The notes beneath the pieces were generated by a model that was not told where the DNA came from, searched no databases, and worked only from the letters and a program-made list of their open reading frames with translations. A stretch of 64,000 nucleotides of DNA from Ardenticatenaceae bacterium. Its GTDB lineage: Bacteria; Chloroflexota; Anaerolineae; Promineifilales; Promineifilaceae. Below, piece by piece: positions 18,207-27,198 of the stretch (position 1 is its first letter; the number at the start of each line of letters is the position of its first letter). A program made the position numbers and the translations under genes. Location: assembly GCA_020634455.1 (NCBI GenBank), contig JACKBQ010000002.1, positions 310,001-374,000 on the forward strand. The letters are read 5' to 3'.

Positions 18207-18442
18207 GCACCTTCACGAGACACAATCCGTTGCGTGATCCTTATTCAGTTTAATGAATAGTCAGATTGATTCCTGACTTACTCCAAAATCTGACCCAACT
18301 TTAAGAACGATAATCTGGTGTGTCCTTCCCAAAAGAGCTAATCCTTTTTTCGGTAGAAGAATTCAAAGATCACTCCCTTTTCATCCTTTGTGCTGTTTAT
18401 GACGGATGGATAAAGTGCCTTTTATTCGATATTCTCCATATC

Positions 18443-18790
18443 ATGGAAAAAGAGAAGCGTCGCATTCTTCTGATTGGAGATTCACTGTTCACAGATTCAT
18501 TGGTGCAGTTGCTGGCTGACGTAGAAAACATTGAATTGATTGGCACGGCCGTTTCCCCCACCTTCGCCATAACGGCCGTTGCCAAAGCCGTTCCCCACAT
18601 CATCATCATCGCCAACGCCAGCGAAAACACCGAAACCAATCTCCAGCCCCTTCTTGCCATGTTTCCAGCCATCCTCATTATTCATGCTGATCTGAACCAG
18701 GATTACGTCCAAATCATCACCAGCCGCCGCGTCAGTGCCCGACGTACCGACCTGTTGGCGGCTATCCAAGAGTTGTCAATCAGAGATTAA
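18443..18790 (+). CDS. Receiver-like protein lacking the phosphorylatable aspartate
   Basis: A 115-residue protein with the shape of a response-regulator receiver domain: RRILLIGDSLFTDSLVQLL, then IELIGTAVSPTFAITAV and PHIIIIANASENTET. Where the phosphorylated Asp normally ends strand 3 there is Ala/Asn, so classical phosphorylation is unlikely. There is no output domain. It ends 17 bases before the nxrA-like gene and is probably the first gene of that operon. I set the start at ATG 18443; an open frame from 18320 exists but its extra residues look unrelated. Possible role: pseudo-receiver partner of the NarX-like kinase. Confidence 0.6.
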   Translation: MEKEKRRILLIGDSLFTDSLVQLLADVENIELIGTAVSPTFAITAVAKAVPHIIIIANASENTETNLQPLLAMFPAILIIHADLNQDYVQIITSRRVSARRTDLLAAIQELSIRD

Positions 18791-18807
18791 AGATTGGAGT
18801 AAACCCT

Positions 18808-21800
18808 ATGAACATATCCCGTCGAGACTTTCTTAAAATTAGTGGTGCAGTGAGCGGTGCAGCGCTGGCCAAATACATACATTTGCAACTATTGGAGCCA
18901 GTAAATGTGCAAAATCCCCTGGCCGCTTACCCTGACCGAGGCTGGGAGCAGATCTACCGCAACCAATATGCCTACGACTCCTCATTCACCTACGTCTGTT
19001 CGCCCAACGATACCCACGCCTGCCGCCTGCGGGCTTTTGTGCGTAACGGGGTCATCCTGCGTTCGGAGACGAACTACGATGTGGGCAACTACAGCGATTT
19101 GTACGGCAACACCGCCACCGCCCATTGGAACCCACGCGGCTGCAAAAAAGGGCAAACTTTCCACCGCCGTGTCTACGGCCCACATCGTCTGAAAGGGCCA
19201 ATCATGCGCCAGGGCTGGAAGGATTGGGCCGATGATGGCTACCCTTATCTCGATGCGGCCAATCGGGACAAATATAAATTCACCGCCCGTGGCGACGACG
19301 TCATGATCCCCACCTCTTGGGAGGAAGCCAACCGTTACATTGCTCGCGGCATGATCGCCATTGCCACCCACTACTCTGGGAATGAGGGAGCGGAACGATT
19401 GCGCGCTGATGGCTATCCAGAAGAAATGATTGCCGCTATGAATGGGGCGGGGACACGGACGATGAAATGTCGCGGCGGTATGGGGCTGTTGGGTGTGATT
19501 GGCAAATATGGCATGTACCGTTTTTCCAACACATTGGCCTTGCTAGATTCCCACGTGCGTGGCACAGATGAAGAGACAGCATTAGGTGGTCGTCGTTGGT
19601 CTAACTACACCTGGCATGGTGATCAGGCTCCCGGCCACCCTTTCACTACCGGCCTGCAAGCATCTGATTGCGACTTCAATGATTTGCGCAATACCCGGCT
19701 GCATATTCAATGTGGCAAAAATCTGGTGGAAAACAAGATGGCAGAGTCTCACTTTTTCATCGAGACGATGGAGCGGGGAGCTAAAATTTACACCATCACC
19801 CCGGAATATTCACCACCAGCGACGAAGGCTGATACCTGGATTCCAATACGGCCGTCTACCGACACCGCCCTCTTTTTGGGTGTCACCAAATGGATTATGG
19901 ACAGCAACCGGTATAACGAGCCGTTTGTCAAACATTTCACCGATTTTCCCCTCGTGGTGCGGCTGGACACTCTCAAACGGCTCCATCCCCACGAAATCTT
20001 CCCCGATTATGAACCTGGCTTATCTGGTGAGGGCGCCAGCTTCAAACTGCACGGTCTCAGCCAGGAGCAGTATGACACCCTGGGCGACTACGTTGTCTTC
20101 GACGAGAATGCAGGCGAACTGATTCCCCTCACCCGTGACGATGTTGGTGAACAAATGGCTGGCAAGGGCATCAACCCCCGCCTTTCTTGGTCGGGCAAAG
20201 TGACGCTGCTGCCCACAGAAGATGGTGCTGAAGGGGAAGAGATCGAGGTAATGACGCTCTGGGCCATGTACGAGGAGCATTTGCAAGAGTACGACCTGGA
20301 CACGGTGGCCGAAATTACGCTCGCTCCCAAACATCTCATTGAAGAGATGGCAGAAGATATTGTGACGATGAGTCCTGTCGCCATTCATATTGGCGAGGGC
20401 ATCAACCATTGGTTCCATGCCACTTTAGCGAATCGTGCCCAATTCCTACCGGTGATGCTCACGGGTGACATTGGTAAGCCGGGGGCGGGCTGTTACACCT
20501 GGGCGGGTAACTACAAAGCCGCCCTCTTCCAGGGATCGCCCTGGACTGGCCCTGGTTTCAAGGGTTGGATTGCCGAAGACCCGTTCCATCCTGACTTATC
20601 TGACAGTCTGGACGGCAAGGATGTGCATGCCCACAGTTATGCGATGGATGAAGAACCCGCTTACTGGAATCATGGGGATCGGCCGTTAATTGTGGAGACG
20701 CCGAAATACGGCCGTAAAAACTTCACCGGTAACAGCCACATGCCCACCCCCAGCAAAGTGCTGTTCCACTCCAACGTCAACCTGCTCAACAACGCCAAGC
20801 ACCATTACGACATGATCAAAAACGTTAACCCGCTCATAGACCTGATCATCGCCGTAGACATTGAAATGACCGCCAGCGTAGAATATGCCGACTTTGGTTT
20901 GGCAGCCAACTCCTGGGCCGAATTTGAAACACCGGAAATCACCGCCTCCTGCTCCAACCCCTTCCTGCAAATCTGGAAAGGCGGCATCCCGCCCATTTAT
21001 GACACCAAAGATGATGTCATGATTTTGGGCGAATTGGCGGCGGCCATTGGCGATGAATTGGGTGACCAACGCTTCCGCGACTATTGGAAATATGTACTCG
21101 AAGGGCGACCCGAAGTGTACATCCAACGGCTGCTGGATATGTCCGTCCCGACACGCGGCTACACCTACGACGACATCATGGACGGTAAATACGGCGAATC
21201 GGGTGCGGCGCTGATGCTCTTCCGCACCTATCCGCGCATCCCCTTCTGGGAGCAGGTGAACGATTCGGAGCCGTTTTTCACCGATTGTGGCCGCTTGGCC
21301 GCTTACTGTGACATCCCCGAAGCGATTGAATATGGCGAAAACATGATTACCCACCGCGAAGGGCCAGAAGCAACGCCATATTTGCCCAATGTTATCGTCA
21401 GCAGCAGTCGTTTTGTGCGCCCGGATGATTACGGCATTCCCGAAAGCGAGATGGGCTGGGACGAACGCACCATCCGTAACATTGCCAAACCGTGGTCACA
21501 GGTTAAAGAGAGTAAAAACCCGCTGTGGGAGCAAGGATTCCACTTTTACTGCCTCACGCCTAAAACACGCCATCGCGTTCACTCTTCCTGGAGTACGGTG
21601 GATTGGACAATTATCCTGGATAGTAACTTTGGCGACCCGTATCGGCAGGACAAGCGGCTGCCCGGTGTGGGCGACCACCAACTACACATGAATCCGCAAT
21701 CGGCCATAGACCTGGGCATTGAGGATGGGGATTATGTGTATGTAGACGCCAATCCGGCGGATCGGCCGTATCGCGGCTGGCAGGAAGATGACGAATTCTA

Positions 21801-22275
21801 CAAAGTGTCCCGCCTCATGCTGCGCGTGAAGTACAACCCGGCTTACCCCTACAACATTATTATGCTCAAACATGGGCCGTTTATGGCCACAGAAAAATCG
21901 GTTCGGGCGCATGAAACGCGACCAGACGGGCTGGCAAAGTCGGAAGGAACCGGTTATCAGGCCAATTTACGCTACGGATCACAGCAGTCCATCACCCGTG
22001 ACTGGTCTATGCCCATGCATCAGACGGACACGCTTTTCCACAAGCAAAAGGTGTTCACCGGCTTCATGTTCGGCGGCGAGGCTGATAACCACGCCCTGAA
22101 TACTGTGCCCAAAGAGACGCTGGTGAAGGTGGAGAAAGCAGAAGATGGCGGGTTGAACGGGGTTGGCAAATGGGAACCCGTCAACTCTGGGTTTACCCCC
22201 GGCCATGAGAACAGCTTTATGGAGAAATATATGGCAGGGGACGTGACCACCGTTTCTGGCAAGGATGAAGGGTAG
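18808..22275 (+). CDS. nxrA: Molybdopterin nitrite oxidoreductase/nitrate reductase alpha subunit (periplasmic NxrA type)
   Basis: A 1155-residue catalytic subunit of the type II DMSO reductase family. It begins with a Tat signal (SRRDFLKISG), so it acts outside the cytoplasmic membrane. The Fe-S cluster region is C64SPNDTHAC72 with C112 later (RGCKKG), and the probable Mo ligand is D272 in TWHGDQAPGHP. The sequence around these sites resembles NxrA of Nitrospira and anammox bacteria rather than cytoplasmic NarG. It interconverts nitrate and nitrite, passing electrons through the beta subunit. Followed by a 104-residue protein, the beta subunit, a chaperone and a gamma subunit. Direction is not decidable from sequence; related chlorate or selenate enzymes are alternatives. 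Confidence 0.82.
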   Translation: MNISRRDFLKISGAVSGAALAKYIHLQLLEPVNVQNPLAAYPDRGWEQIYRNQYAYDSSFTYVCSPNDTHACRLRAFVRNGVILRSETNYDVGNYSDLYGNTATAHWNPRGCKKGQTFHRRVYGPHRLKGPIMRQGWKDWADDGYPYLDAANRDKYKFTARGDDVMIPTSWEEANRYIARGMIAIATHYSGNEGAERLRADGYPEEMIAAMNGAGTRTMKCRGGMGLLGVIGKYGMYRFSNTLALLDSHVRGTDEETALGGRRWSNYTWHGDQAPGHPFTTGLQASDCDFNDLRNTRLHIQCGKNLVENKMAESHFFIETMERGAKIYTITPEYSPPATKADTWIPIRPSTDTALFLGVTKWIMDSNRYNEPFVKHFTDFPLVVRLDTLKRLHPHEIFPDYEPGLSGEGASFKLHGLSQEQYDTLGDYVVFDENAGELIPLTRDDVGEQMAGKGINPRLSWSGKVTLLPTEDGAEGEEIEVMTLWAMYEEHLQEYDLDTVAEITLAPKHLIEEMAEDIVTMSPVAIHIGEGINHWFHATLANRAQFLPVMLTGDIGKPGAGCYTWAGNYKAALFQGSPWTGPGFKGWIAEDPFHPDLSDSLDGKDVHAHSYAMDEEPAYWNHGDRPLIVETPKYGRKNFTGNSHMPTPSKVLFHSNVNLLNNAKHHYDMIKNVNPLIDLIIAVDIEMTASVEYADFGLAANSWAEFETPEITASCSNPFLQIWKGGIPPIYDTKDDVMILGELAAAIGDELGDQRFRDYWKYVLEGRPEVYIQRLLDMSVPTRGYTYDDIMDGKYGESGAALMLFRTYPRIPFWEQVNDSEPFFTDCGRLAAYCDIPEAIEYGENMITHREGPEATPYLPNVIVSSSRFVRPDDYGIPESEMGWDERTIRNIAKPWSQVKESKNPLWEQGFHFYCLTPKTRHRVHSSWSTVDWTIILDSNFGDPYRQDKRLPGVGDHQLHMNPQSAIDLGIEDGDYVYVDANPADRPYRGWQEDDEFYKVSRLMLRVKYNPAYPYNIIMLKHGPFMATEKSVRAHETRPDGLAKSEGTGYQANLRYGSQQSITRDWSMPMHQTDTLFHKQKVFTGFMFGGEADNHALNTVPKETLVKVEKAEDGGLNGVGKWEPVNSGFTPGHENSFMEKYMAGDVTTVSGKDEG

Positions 22276-22279
22276 AACC

Positions 22280-22594
22280 ATGAAAAGCATTCCCTTACCG
22301 ATGATGGATCAACCTGTAGGCCTCGGTGTGCCGCTGCCCGCCCACGAAGAAGACCCTTACGAACTGGTAGGCATGGTCATTCCCGGCGAAGAAGGACAAA
22401 CCGAAGCGATGGCTCAAGCCTTGCTCGAAGAGTTTATCTTGCTTGGCTGGGGAAGAAAACGGTTAATGACCTTATTCACCAGCTCGCTCTATTTAGGAAC
22501 CCACCGCATCTATCAGGAGAAAGGAGAGGCGTGGGTGCAAGATTTGATTAATGAGACGTGCGCCCAATGGGGCATAGGTACGAAGGAGCAATAA
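22280..22594 (+). CDS. Small protein of unknown function between alpha and beta subunit genes
   Basis: A 104-residue soluble protein (MKSIPLPMMDQPVGLGVPLP at the start; TLFTSSLYLGTHRIYQEKG later). I see no metal-binding or membrane motif and do not recognise the family. It lies 4 bases after the alpha gene and 1 base before the beta gene, whose ribosome-binding site (AAGGAGCAATAAC) is inside its last codons. The tight coupling suggests a role in assembly or as an accessory subunit. ATG 22265, overlapping nxrA, is an alternative start. Confidence 0.65.
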   Translation: MKSIPLPMMDQPVGLGVPLPAHEEDPYELVGMVIPGEEGQTEAMAQALLEEFILLGWGRKRLMTLFTSSLYLGTHRIYQEKGEAWVQDLINETCAQWGIGTKEQ

Positions 22595-22595
22595 C

Positions 22596-23864
22596 ATGGC
22601 AGAAGTTTATAACTGGCAGATCGGCCGCCCAATGGAATATATTTTTGAAGAAGCCCATGCCAAAAAGCAATTTGCCGCCATTTTTAATATCAATCGCTGT
22701 ATTGGCTGCCAAACCTGTACGGGCGCGTGCAAAGCCACCTGGACTTTCTCTAAAGGGCAGGAGTACATGTGGTGGAATAATGTGGAAAGCAAGCCGTATG
22801 GCAGTTATCCCAAATATTGGGATGTGAAGATTTTGCAGCAGCTGGATGAGGCGCATCAAACAACCGGACGGTCGGCAGAATGGGATCCGTCTCAAACGGG
22901 CGATCAATCCCCATACGGTGTCTACAATGGCATGACCATTACCGAAGCGGCCACGGAAACGCAAAATGGTAACCAGGCGCTCGGCTATTTGCCTCCCGAT
23001 AACGAATGGCAAGCCCCTAACTTTTACGAAGATACGTCCACCAAATACAAAGGCGGCAAGTTTGGCATCTCTGAGGAAGGCGCCGTACTGCCTGTCCATC
23101 AAACCTGGTTTTTCTATTTGCAGCGTATTTGTAACCATTGCACCTACCCGGCTTGTGCCGCCGCTTGCCCCCGCAAGGCGATCTACAAGCGAGAGGAAGA
23201 TGGCATTGTGCTAATTGACCAAAGTCGCTGCCGAGGTTATCGCAAATGTGTGGAGCAATGCCCTTACAAAAAGTCGATGTATCGCGGTACGACGCACACC
23301 AGCGAGAAATGCGTGGGCTGTTATCCGCGTGTGGAAGGGAATGATCCGTTGAGTGATGGTGTGCCGATGGAGACGCGCTGTATGGCGGTTTGTCCGGGCA
23401 AAATTCGGCTGAATGGGTTGGTCGATTTGGATGAAGCTGGGGGTTGGGTAGAAGACCCGCAAAATCCGCTTTATTACCTGGTGCGGGAGGAAAAGATCGC
23501 CCTGCCTTTGTATCCACAGTTTGGTACGGAGCCGAATATCTATTACATCCCGCCGCGCTGGGCACCACGGCCGTATCTGCGGCAAATGTTTGGCCCTGGT
23601 GTGGATGAAGCGATTGAACGGTACAGCAACCCGTCGCGCACGACGTTGGCTTTGATGCAGTTGTTCCGCGCTACACAAAAGATGGTCTTCAAATTTGAAA
23701 TTGAAGAAGGGCCACTGGTGCGCGAAATTGTGCGTAATGGGCAGCCGTGGCAAATGTATGATGACACGGTGATTGGGTTTGACGCTAACGGGAATGAGGT
23801 GGCTCGGTTAAGTGTGGTAGAGCCGCTGTATGAACGGCCGTCTGAGCGACTAAACTCCATTTAG
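22596..23864 (+). CDS. nxrB: Iron-sulfur beta subunit of the Nxr/Nar-type oxidoreductase
   Basis: A 422-residue electron-transfer subunit with four Cys clusters. They are C35-x2-C38-x2-C41-x3-C45 (CIGCQTCTGACK), CNHCTYPACAAACP, CRGYRKCVEQCPYKK, and CVGCYP with CMAVCPGKIR. That is the pattern of NarH/NxrB proteins with three [4Fe-4S] and one [3Fe-4S] cluster. There is no signal peptide; in this family it is exported by riding with the Tat-tagged alpha subunit. It accepts or donates electrons between the alpha Fe-S cluster and the heme of the gamma subunit. ATG 22596 follows the previous stop by one base. Confidence 0.88.
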   Translation: MAEVYNWQIGRPMEYIFEEAHAKKQFAAIFNINRCIGCQTCTGACKATWTFSKGQEYMWWNNVESKPYGSYPKYWDVKILQQLDEAHQTTGRSAEWDPSQTGDQSPYGVYNGMTITEAATETQNGNQALGYLPPDNEWQAPNFYEDTSTKYKGGKFGISEEGAVLPVHQTWFFYLQRICNHCTYPACAAACPRKAIYKREEDGIVLIDQSRCRGYRKCVEQCPYKKSMYRGTTHTSEKCVGCYPRVEGNDPLSDGVPMETRCMAVCPGKIRLNGLVDLDEAGGWVEDPQNPLYYLVREEKIALPLYPQFGTEPNIYYIPPRWAPRPYLRQMFGPGVDEAIERYSNPSRTTLALMQLFRATQKMVFKFEIEEGPLVREIVRNGQPWQMYDDTVIGFDANGNEVARLSVVEPLYERPSERLNSI

Positions 23865-23917
23865 AAATTAGAAATTGGAGACTTGTCCTGAGCCGTGTCG
23901 AAGGATTGGAGATTAAG

Positions 23918-24631
23918 ATGAGTAAAGAAAACGCAATTCGTCGGGCGCAGGTGTATGGCTTTTTAGCTGAAGCCCTCCTGTATCCGCGTGAAAATTGGAG
24001 TGAGGACGGGAAAGTAGTGGCTGAGATTGTCCGCTCCTTGGGTTGGATCAATGTTCGAGTCCGTATACCAACGGCCGTTTTACCTGAACTGCAAGCCGCC
24101 CATCGCCACACTTTTGGTGCGGCCGGGTCAATGGGTTATGAAACGGAATACGGGCTGCCGCATGAATATCGCCAGAGCCAGGAGATGGCCGACATTGCCG
24201 GATTCTACCGCGCCTTCGGTTTTAACTTGGGCGGCATGGTGCGCGAACGGCCAGATCATGTGGCCGTTGAATTGGAATTTATGCATATTTTGGCGCTAAA
24301 AGAAGCGTATGCCTTAGAAACAAACATGCCTGAACATGCGGAAATTTGTGTCGATGCACAAGGTAAATTTCTGCAAGATCATCTCGGTCGTTGGGTGAAC
24401 TTATTTGCCCAGAGCGTGGCGCACAATGCGCCAGATTCGTTGTTTGTGGCCGTGGCACAGTTTACGGCCGATTTTGTGCAAGCAGATGCGGATCGTTTAG
24501 GCGTGAGTCTGGATCAACAGGATTTGGCAGATGTTCAGCACACCCCCTTCGATTCCGATTTCTCTTGCGCCGATTGTGCTGTGGCAGGTATGGGGGAACA
24601 AAGTTTTATAAGAGCTGATTCCATTCAGTAG
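23918..24631 (+). CDS. TorD/NarJ-family molybdoenzyme assembly chaperone
   Basis: A 237-residue all-helical cytoplasmic protein. YGFLAEALLYPRENW at the front, EYGLPHEYRQSQEMADIAGFYRAFG in the middle and VAVELEFMHILALKEAYALE are hallmark stretches of TorD/DmsD/NarJ chaperones. The tail holds SCADCA. These proteins bind the Tat signal of the catalytic subunit and hold it until the molybdenum cofactor is inserted. Placement between beta and gamma genes supports this. ATG 23918 is used. The 53-base gap before it carries a GGAGATT-type intergenic repeat also found at 40.8 and 61.4 kb. Confidence 0.85.
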   Translation: MSKENAIRRAQVYGFLAEALLYPRENWSEDGKVVAEIVRSLGWINVRVRIPTAVLPELQAAHRHTFGAAGSMGYETEYGLPHEYRQSQEMADIAGFYRAFGFNLGGMVRERPDHVAVELEFMHILALKEAYALETNMPEHAEICVDAQGKFLQDHLGRWVNLFAQSVAHNAPDSLFVAVAQFTADFVQADADRLGVSLDQQDLADVQHTPFDSDFSCADCAVAGMGEQSFIRADSIQ

Positions 24632-24650
24632 CCAAGGTGAAAAGGAGTAA

Positions 24651-25730
24651 ATGATGATCACACGATCACGACTTTTATTGATTTCTCTGCTGGCTTTGGC
24701 TGGTGTGTTCACCTTCCTCAAAATTCCGCTGGCCAGTAGTCAAGGGGTCACGATTGCGGCGGCTCAGGTGGAAGGTACATTACCGCTGGATGATGTGGGG
24801 GCGGCGCTGTGGGATGAGGCAACGGCCGTTTCCATCCCCCTCTCTGCCCAAATTGTGGCCAGACCCATATTCCCCGATGCCAATGTGAAGGTGGTGGATG
24901 TGCGAGCGTTGTATAACGACGAACAGATCGCCTTTTTGGTGGAGTGGGAAGATAGCACGCTGGATGAAACGGCCGTGCGCGTCCAAGATTTTGCCGATGC
25001 GATTGCCATTCAATTCCCTCTGGTAGAAGGGCAGCCTTTCTTCTGCATGGGGCAGCAGGGTGGCAACGTCAACATCTGGCATTGGAAGGCAGACTGGCAG
25101 GCGGGCATGGTGGCCCGGCAGGATGTAGATTCCGTTTATCCAGATATGTACGTTGACAACTACACCTTTGCCGATGAAGAAGCAGGGGCAGCGGCGCCCG
25201 TTTCCTCCTATGAAGATATTAATTACCTGCCAGCCCTGGCGGCAGATAATCTATTTGCCAGCGCCTCATACATCTCACCCGTAGAAGATTTAATTGCGGG
25301 CAGCTTTGGCTCGCTGACTTCCCAACCCGCCGATATGCAAAATGTGCAGGGGCATGGCGAATATGCAGATGGCAAATGGCGCGTTGTTTTTGCCCGCAAC
25401 CTGGCCTCTCCTGAAGGGGTCGATGCCCAATTTGAGACGGGGCAGGTCTATTCGCTGGCGCTGGCTGCCTGGGACGGGGCGAACGAGGAGCGTAACGGTC
25501 AAAAGTCCACGTCGCAGTGGGTATCGCTTCAAGTAGGTGGTACAGGGTCAGGCGGTGCGGCCTCTGGATCGTCTGTATCAGGGCCGTCTGTTTCTGGGGA
25601 CAGCGGCTCATCGGTCAATGCGATGGAAGGGCTGCCTTATATTGTGATTCCCACGATTATTCTGTTTGCGCTGGTGGTGGGGTTCGTTATTGCTGTCTGG
25701 CTCTTCTCCAAGTTGCCGGACAGGAAGTAG
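24651..25730 (+). CDS. nxrC: Heme b gamma subunit (NxrC/EbdC/DdhC-like), membrane-anchored
   Basis: A 359-residue protein with a signal peptide (LLLISLLALAGVFTFL), an ethylbenzene-dehydrogenase-gamma-like domain and a C-terminal membrane helix (IVIPTIILFALVVGFVIAVW). M133 and K146 (FFCMGQQGGNVNIWHWKAD) sit where the dimethylsulfide and ethylbenzene dehydrogenase gamma subunits place their Met/Lys heme b ligands. A Gly/Ser-rich linker (about 300-325) separates domain and anchor, so the domain faces outside. It should relay electrons between the beta subunit and a cytochrome or quinone path. The start ATGATG has AAAGGAG at a good distance. Confidence 0.8.
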   Translation: MMITRSRLLLISLLALAGVFTFLKIPLASSQGVTIAAAQVEGTLPLDDVGAALWDEATAVSIPLSAQIVARPIFPDANVKVVDVRALYNDEQIAFLVEWEDSTLDETAVRVQDFADAIAIQFPLVEGQPFFCMGQQGGNVNIWHWKADWQAGMVARQDVDSVYPDMYVDNYTFADEEAGAAAPVSSYEDINYLPALAADNLFASASYISPVEDLIAGSFGSLTSQPADMQNVQGHGEYADGKWRVVFARNLASPEGVDAQFETGQVYSLALAAWDGANEERNGQKSTSQWVSLQVGGTGSGGAASGSSVSGPSVSGDSGSSVNAMEGLPYIVIPTIILFALVVGFVIAVWLFSKLPDRK

Positions 25731-25797
25731 AGGTTGGAGATTGGGTAAGCGAAGCGGCAAGCTCCAATTTCTAATTTCCAATTAGACAGAGTGAACG

Positions 25798-26748
25798 ATG
25801 AAACAACAACTCTTTTTTAAGTGGCTGGCGCTGGCAGCGGTGGTGGAGTGGCTGCTGGTGCGGACGTTGACGCGGGCGGCGATTCATGTGCCTAAGTCGC
25901 CGGGGATGATTGCAGGGTATACGGCCGTTAATCAAATCGGCTTAGTCTCGGCGACCTTTGTGGGGCTATTGGCCCTGCTGCTTCTCCTATGGATTGCCTG
26001 GCAAAACCGCCGGGATAGCTGGCTGCCGCTGCCCCTGGTTGGGCTGGCCCTGCTGAGTGTGCTGTTTTTGTTCATCGTGCCGCCAGCCTGGCTGGCATTG
26101 CTGTATCAGTTGTTGGCGCTCTCGGCCGTTCTCCTTTTGTGTGCCAGGGTGTTTGGGGAAGGTGGCGAGGGAACCAATGGAGAGGAGAGGAGAAGGCAGG
26201 GAACGGCAGCGCTGCTGTTCCCTGCCGCAGCGCTCATCGCTGGGCTGTTGGTGCAACTGCTGCCCAATCTGTATGCCTTGTTGGGCTGGCCTGGCCCCCC
26301 ACCGTTGACAGCTGTTTTTTTTAATATGGGCGAGATATTTGTGGTGGGCAGTGTGGCAGTGTGGTGGTGGGGTTACGGCCGTTCCCACGCCTGGCAGCAC
26401 TGGGTATTGGCGGCCGTGCCTGCCCTGCTCTTTGCCCTCAGCTTTTGGCGCGACCCGGCCATGACGGGCATCCTCACCATCTGGTCCACCGGGCTGACGC
26501 TGTTCCTGCCCTGGCCAATCTATGCCCTGGCCCTGTGGCTGGCGGGGGTGACGGTGCTGGCTGCCTGGTCTCACCATCCCTCCGTAGCCTATGCCATCCT
26601 ACTGCTCATCGCCGCTGGCTATACCCCCCAACTAAGTTCACAACTATTTAGCGCCCTGATCGCCTTGTGGCTGTTGGCCTCGGCCACGCCCGTCGCCCAA
26701 ATGGCCAGCCAGCCAGTGACAACGCCGCTACCCGCCTACCGGGGCTAA
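25798..26748 (+). CDS. Multi-pass membrane protein of the nxr cluster
   Basis: A 316-residue very hydrophobic protein with about eight to nine membrane helices and Trp-rich loops (GSVAVWWWGYGRSHAWQHW). Several His residues near helix ends (HAWQHW, SHHPS) could bind heme, but no family signature is clear. Being last in the nxr gene order, it may connect the gamma subunit to the quinone pool, taking the place of NarI, which is not present. That is inference from position. The 67-base gap before it contains another copy of the GGAGATTGG-type repeat. Confidence 0.6.
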   Translation: MKQQLFFKWLALAAVVEWLLVRTLTRAAIHVPKSPGMIAGYTAVNQIGLVSATFVGLLALLLLLWIAWQNRRDSWLPLPLVGLALLSVLFLFIVPPAWLALLYQLLALSAVLLLCARVFGEGGEGTNGEERRRQGTAALLFPAAALIAGLLVQLLPNLYALLGWPGPPPLTAVFFNMGEIFVVGSVAVWWWGYGRSHAWQHWVLAAVPALLFALSFWRDPAMTGILTIWSTGLTLFLPWPIYALALWLAGVTVLAAWSHHPSVAYAILLLIAAGYTPQLSSQLFSALIALWLLASATPVAQMASQPVTTPLPAYRG

Positions 26749-26769
26749 ACTGAGGTATGATCTTCTGAT

Positions 26770-27198
26770 ATGAGCGATTCTGATCAAAACCCGAGACCGT
26801 TAATTAACGACGGACATCCCTTCGGCCATTTGATCGGCCTGGAATTTTCCGCCTGGGGTGAGGGGCAAAGCAGTTGCCATCTGGAAGTTAAACCTGCTTT
26901 ACTCAACCCCAATGGCGTTTTGCACGGAGCCGTCATTTATGCCATGGCTGACACGGGCATGGGTGGCGCGCTCGTTTCTACTCTGGAAGCTGGGCAGGTT
27001 TGCTCAACAGTTGAGATCAAAATCTCTTATTTTCGGGCCATTCTGGCTGGTCGGCTGCGCTGCGATGCCCGCGTCATTCAAAAAGGGAAGCGGCTCGCTT
27101 TTTTAGAAGCCGCCATCTATCAGGATGATGCCCTGATTGCCCAGGCCACCGGCACCTTTGCCATAGGCCAAATAAAGGCAAAGGTCGTCCATGAATAG
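26770..27198 (+). CDS. Hotdog-fold acyl-CoA thioesterase (PaaI family)
   Basis: A 142-residue protein with the PaaI/4HBT motif NPNGVLHGAVIYAMADTGMG (His, Gly and Asp of the active site) and EIKISYFRAILAGRLRCDA. These enzymes hydrolyse aryl- or acyl-CoA thioesters as tetramers in the cytoplasm. It follows the nxr genes with a short gap and its last 8 bases overlap the FmdE-family gene, so the two are translated together. A link to nitrate metabolism is not evident. Confidence 0.85.
   Translation: MSDSDQNPRPLINDGHPFGHLIGLEFSAWGEGQSSCHLEVKPALLNPNGVLHGAVIYAMADTGMGGALVSTLEAGQVCSTVEIKISYFRAILAGRLRCDARVIQKGKRLAFLEAAIYQDDALIAQATGTFAIGQIKAKVVHE

Noticed and set aside
18320..18442. N-terminal extension of the receiver-like protein
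   Set aside because: Open frame from a GTG, but its residues do not resemble a receiver domain and no ribosome-binding site is present.
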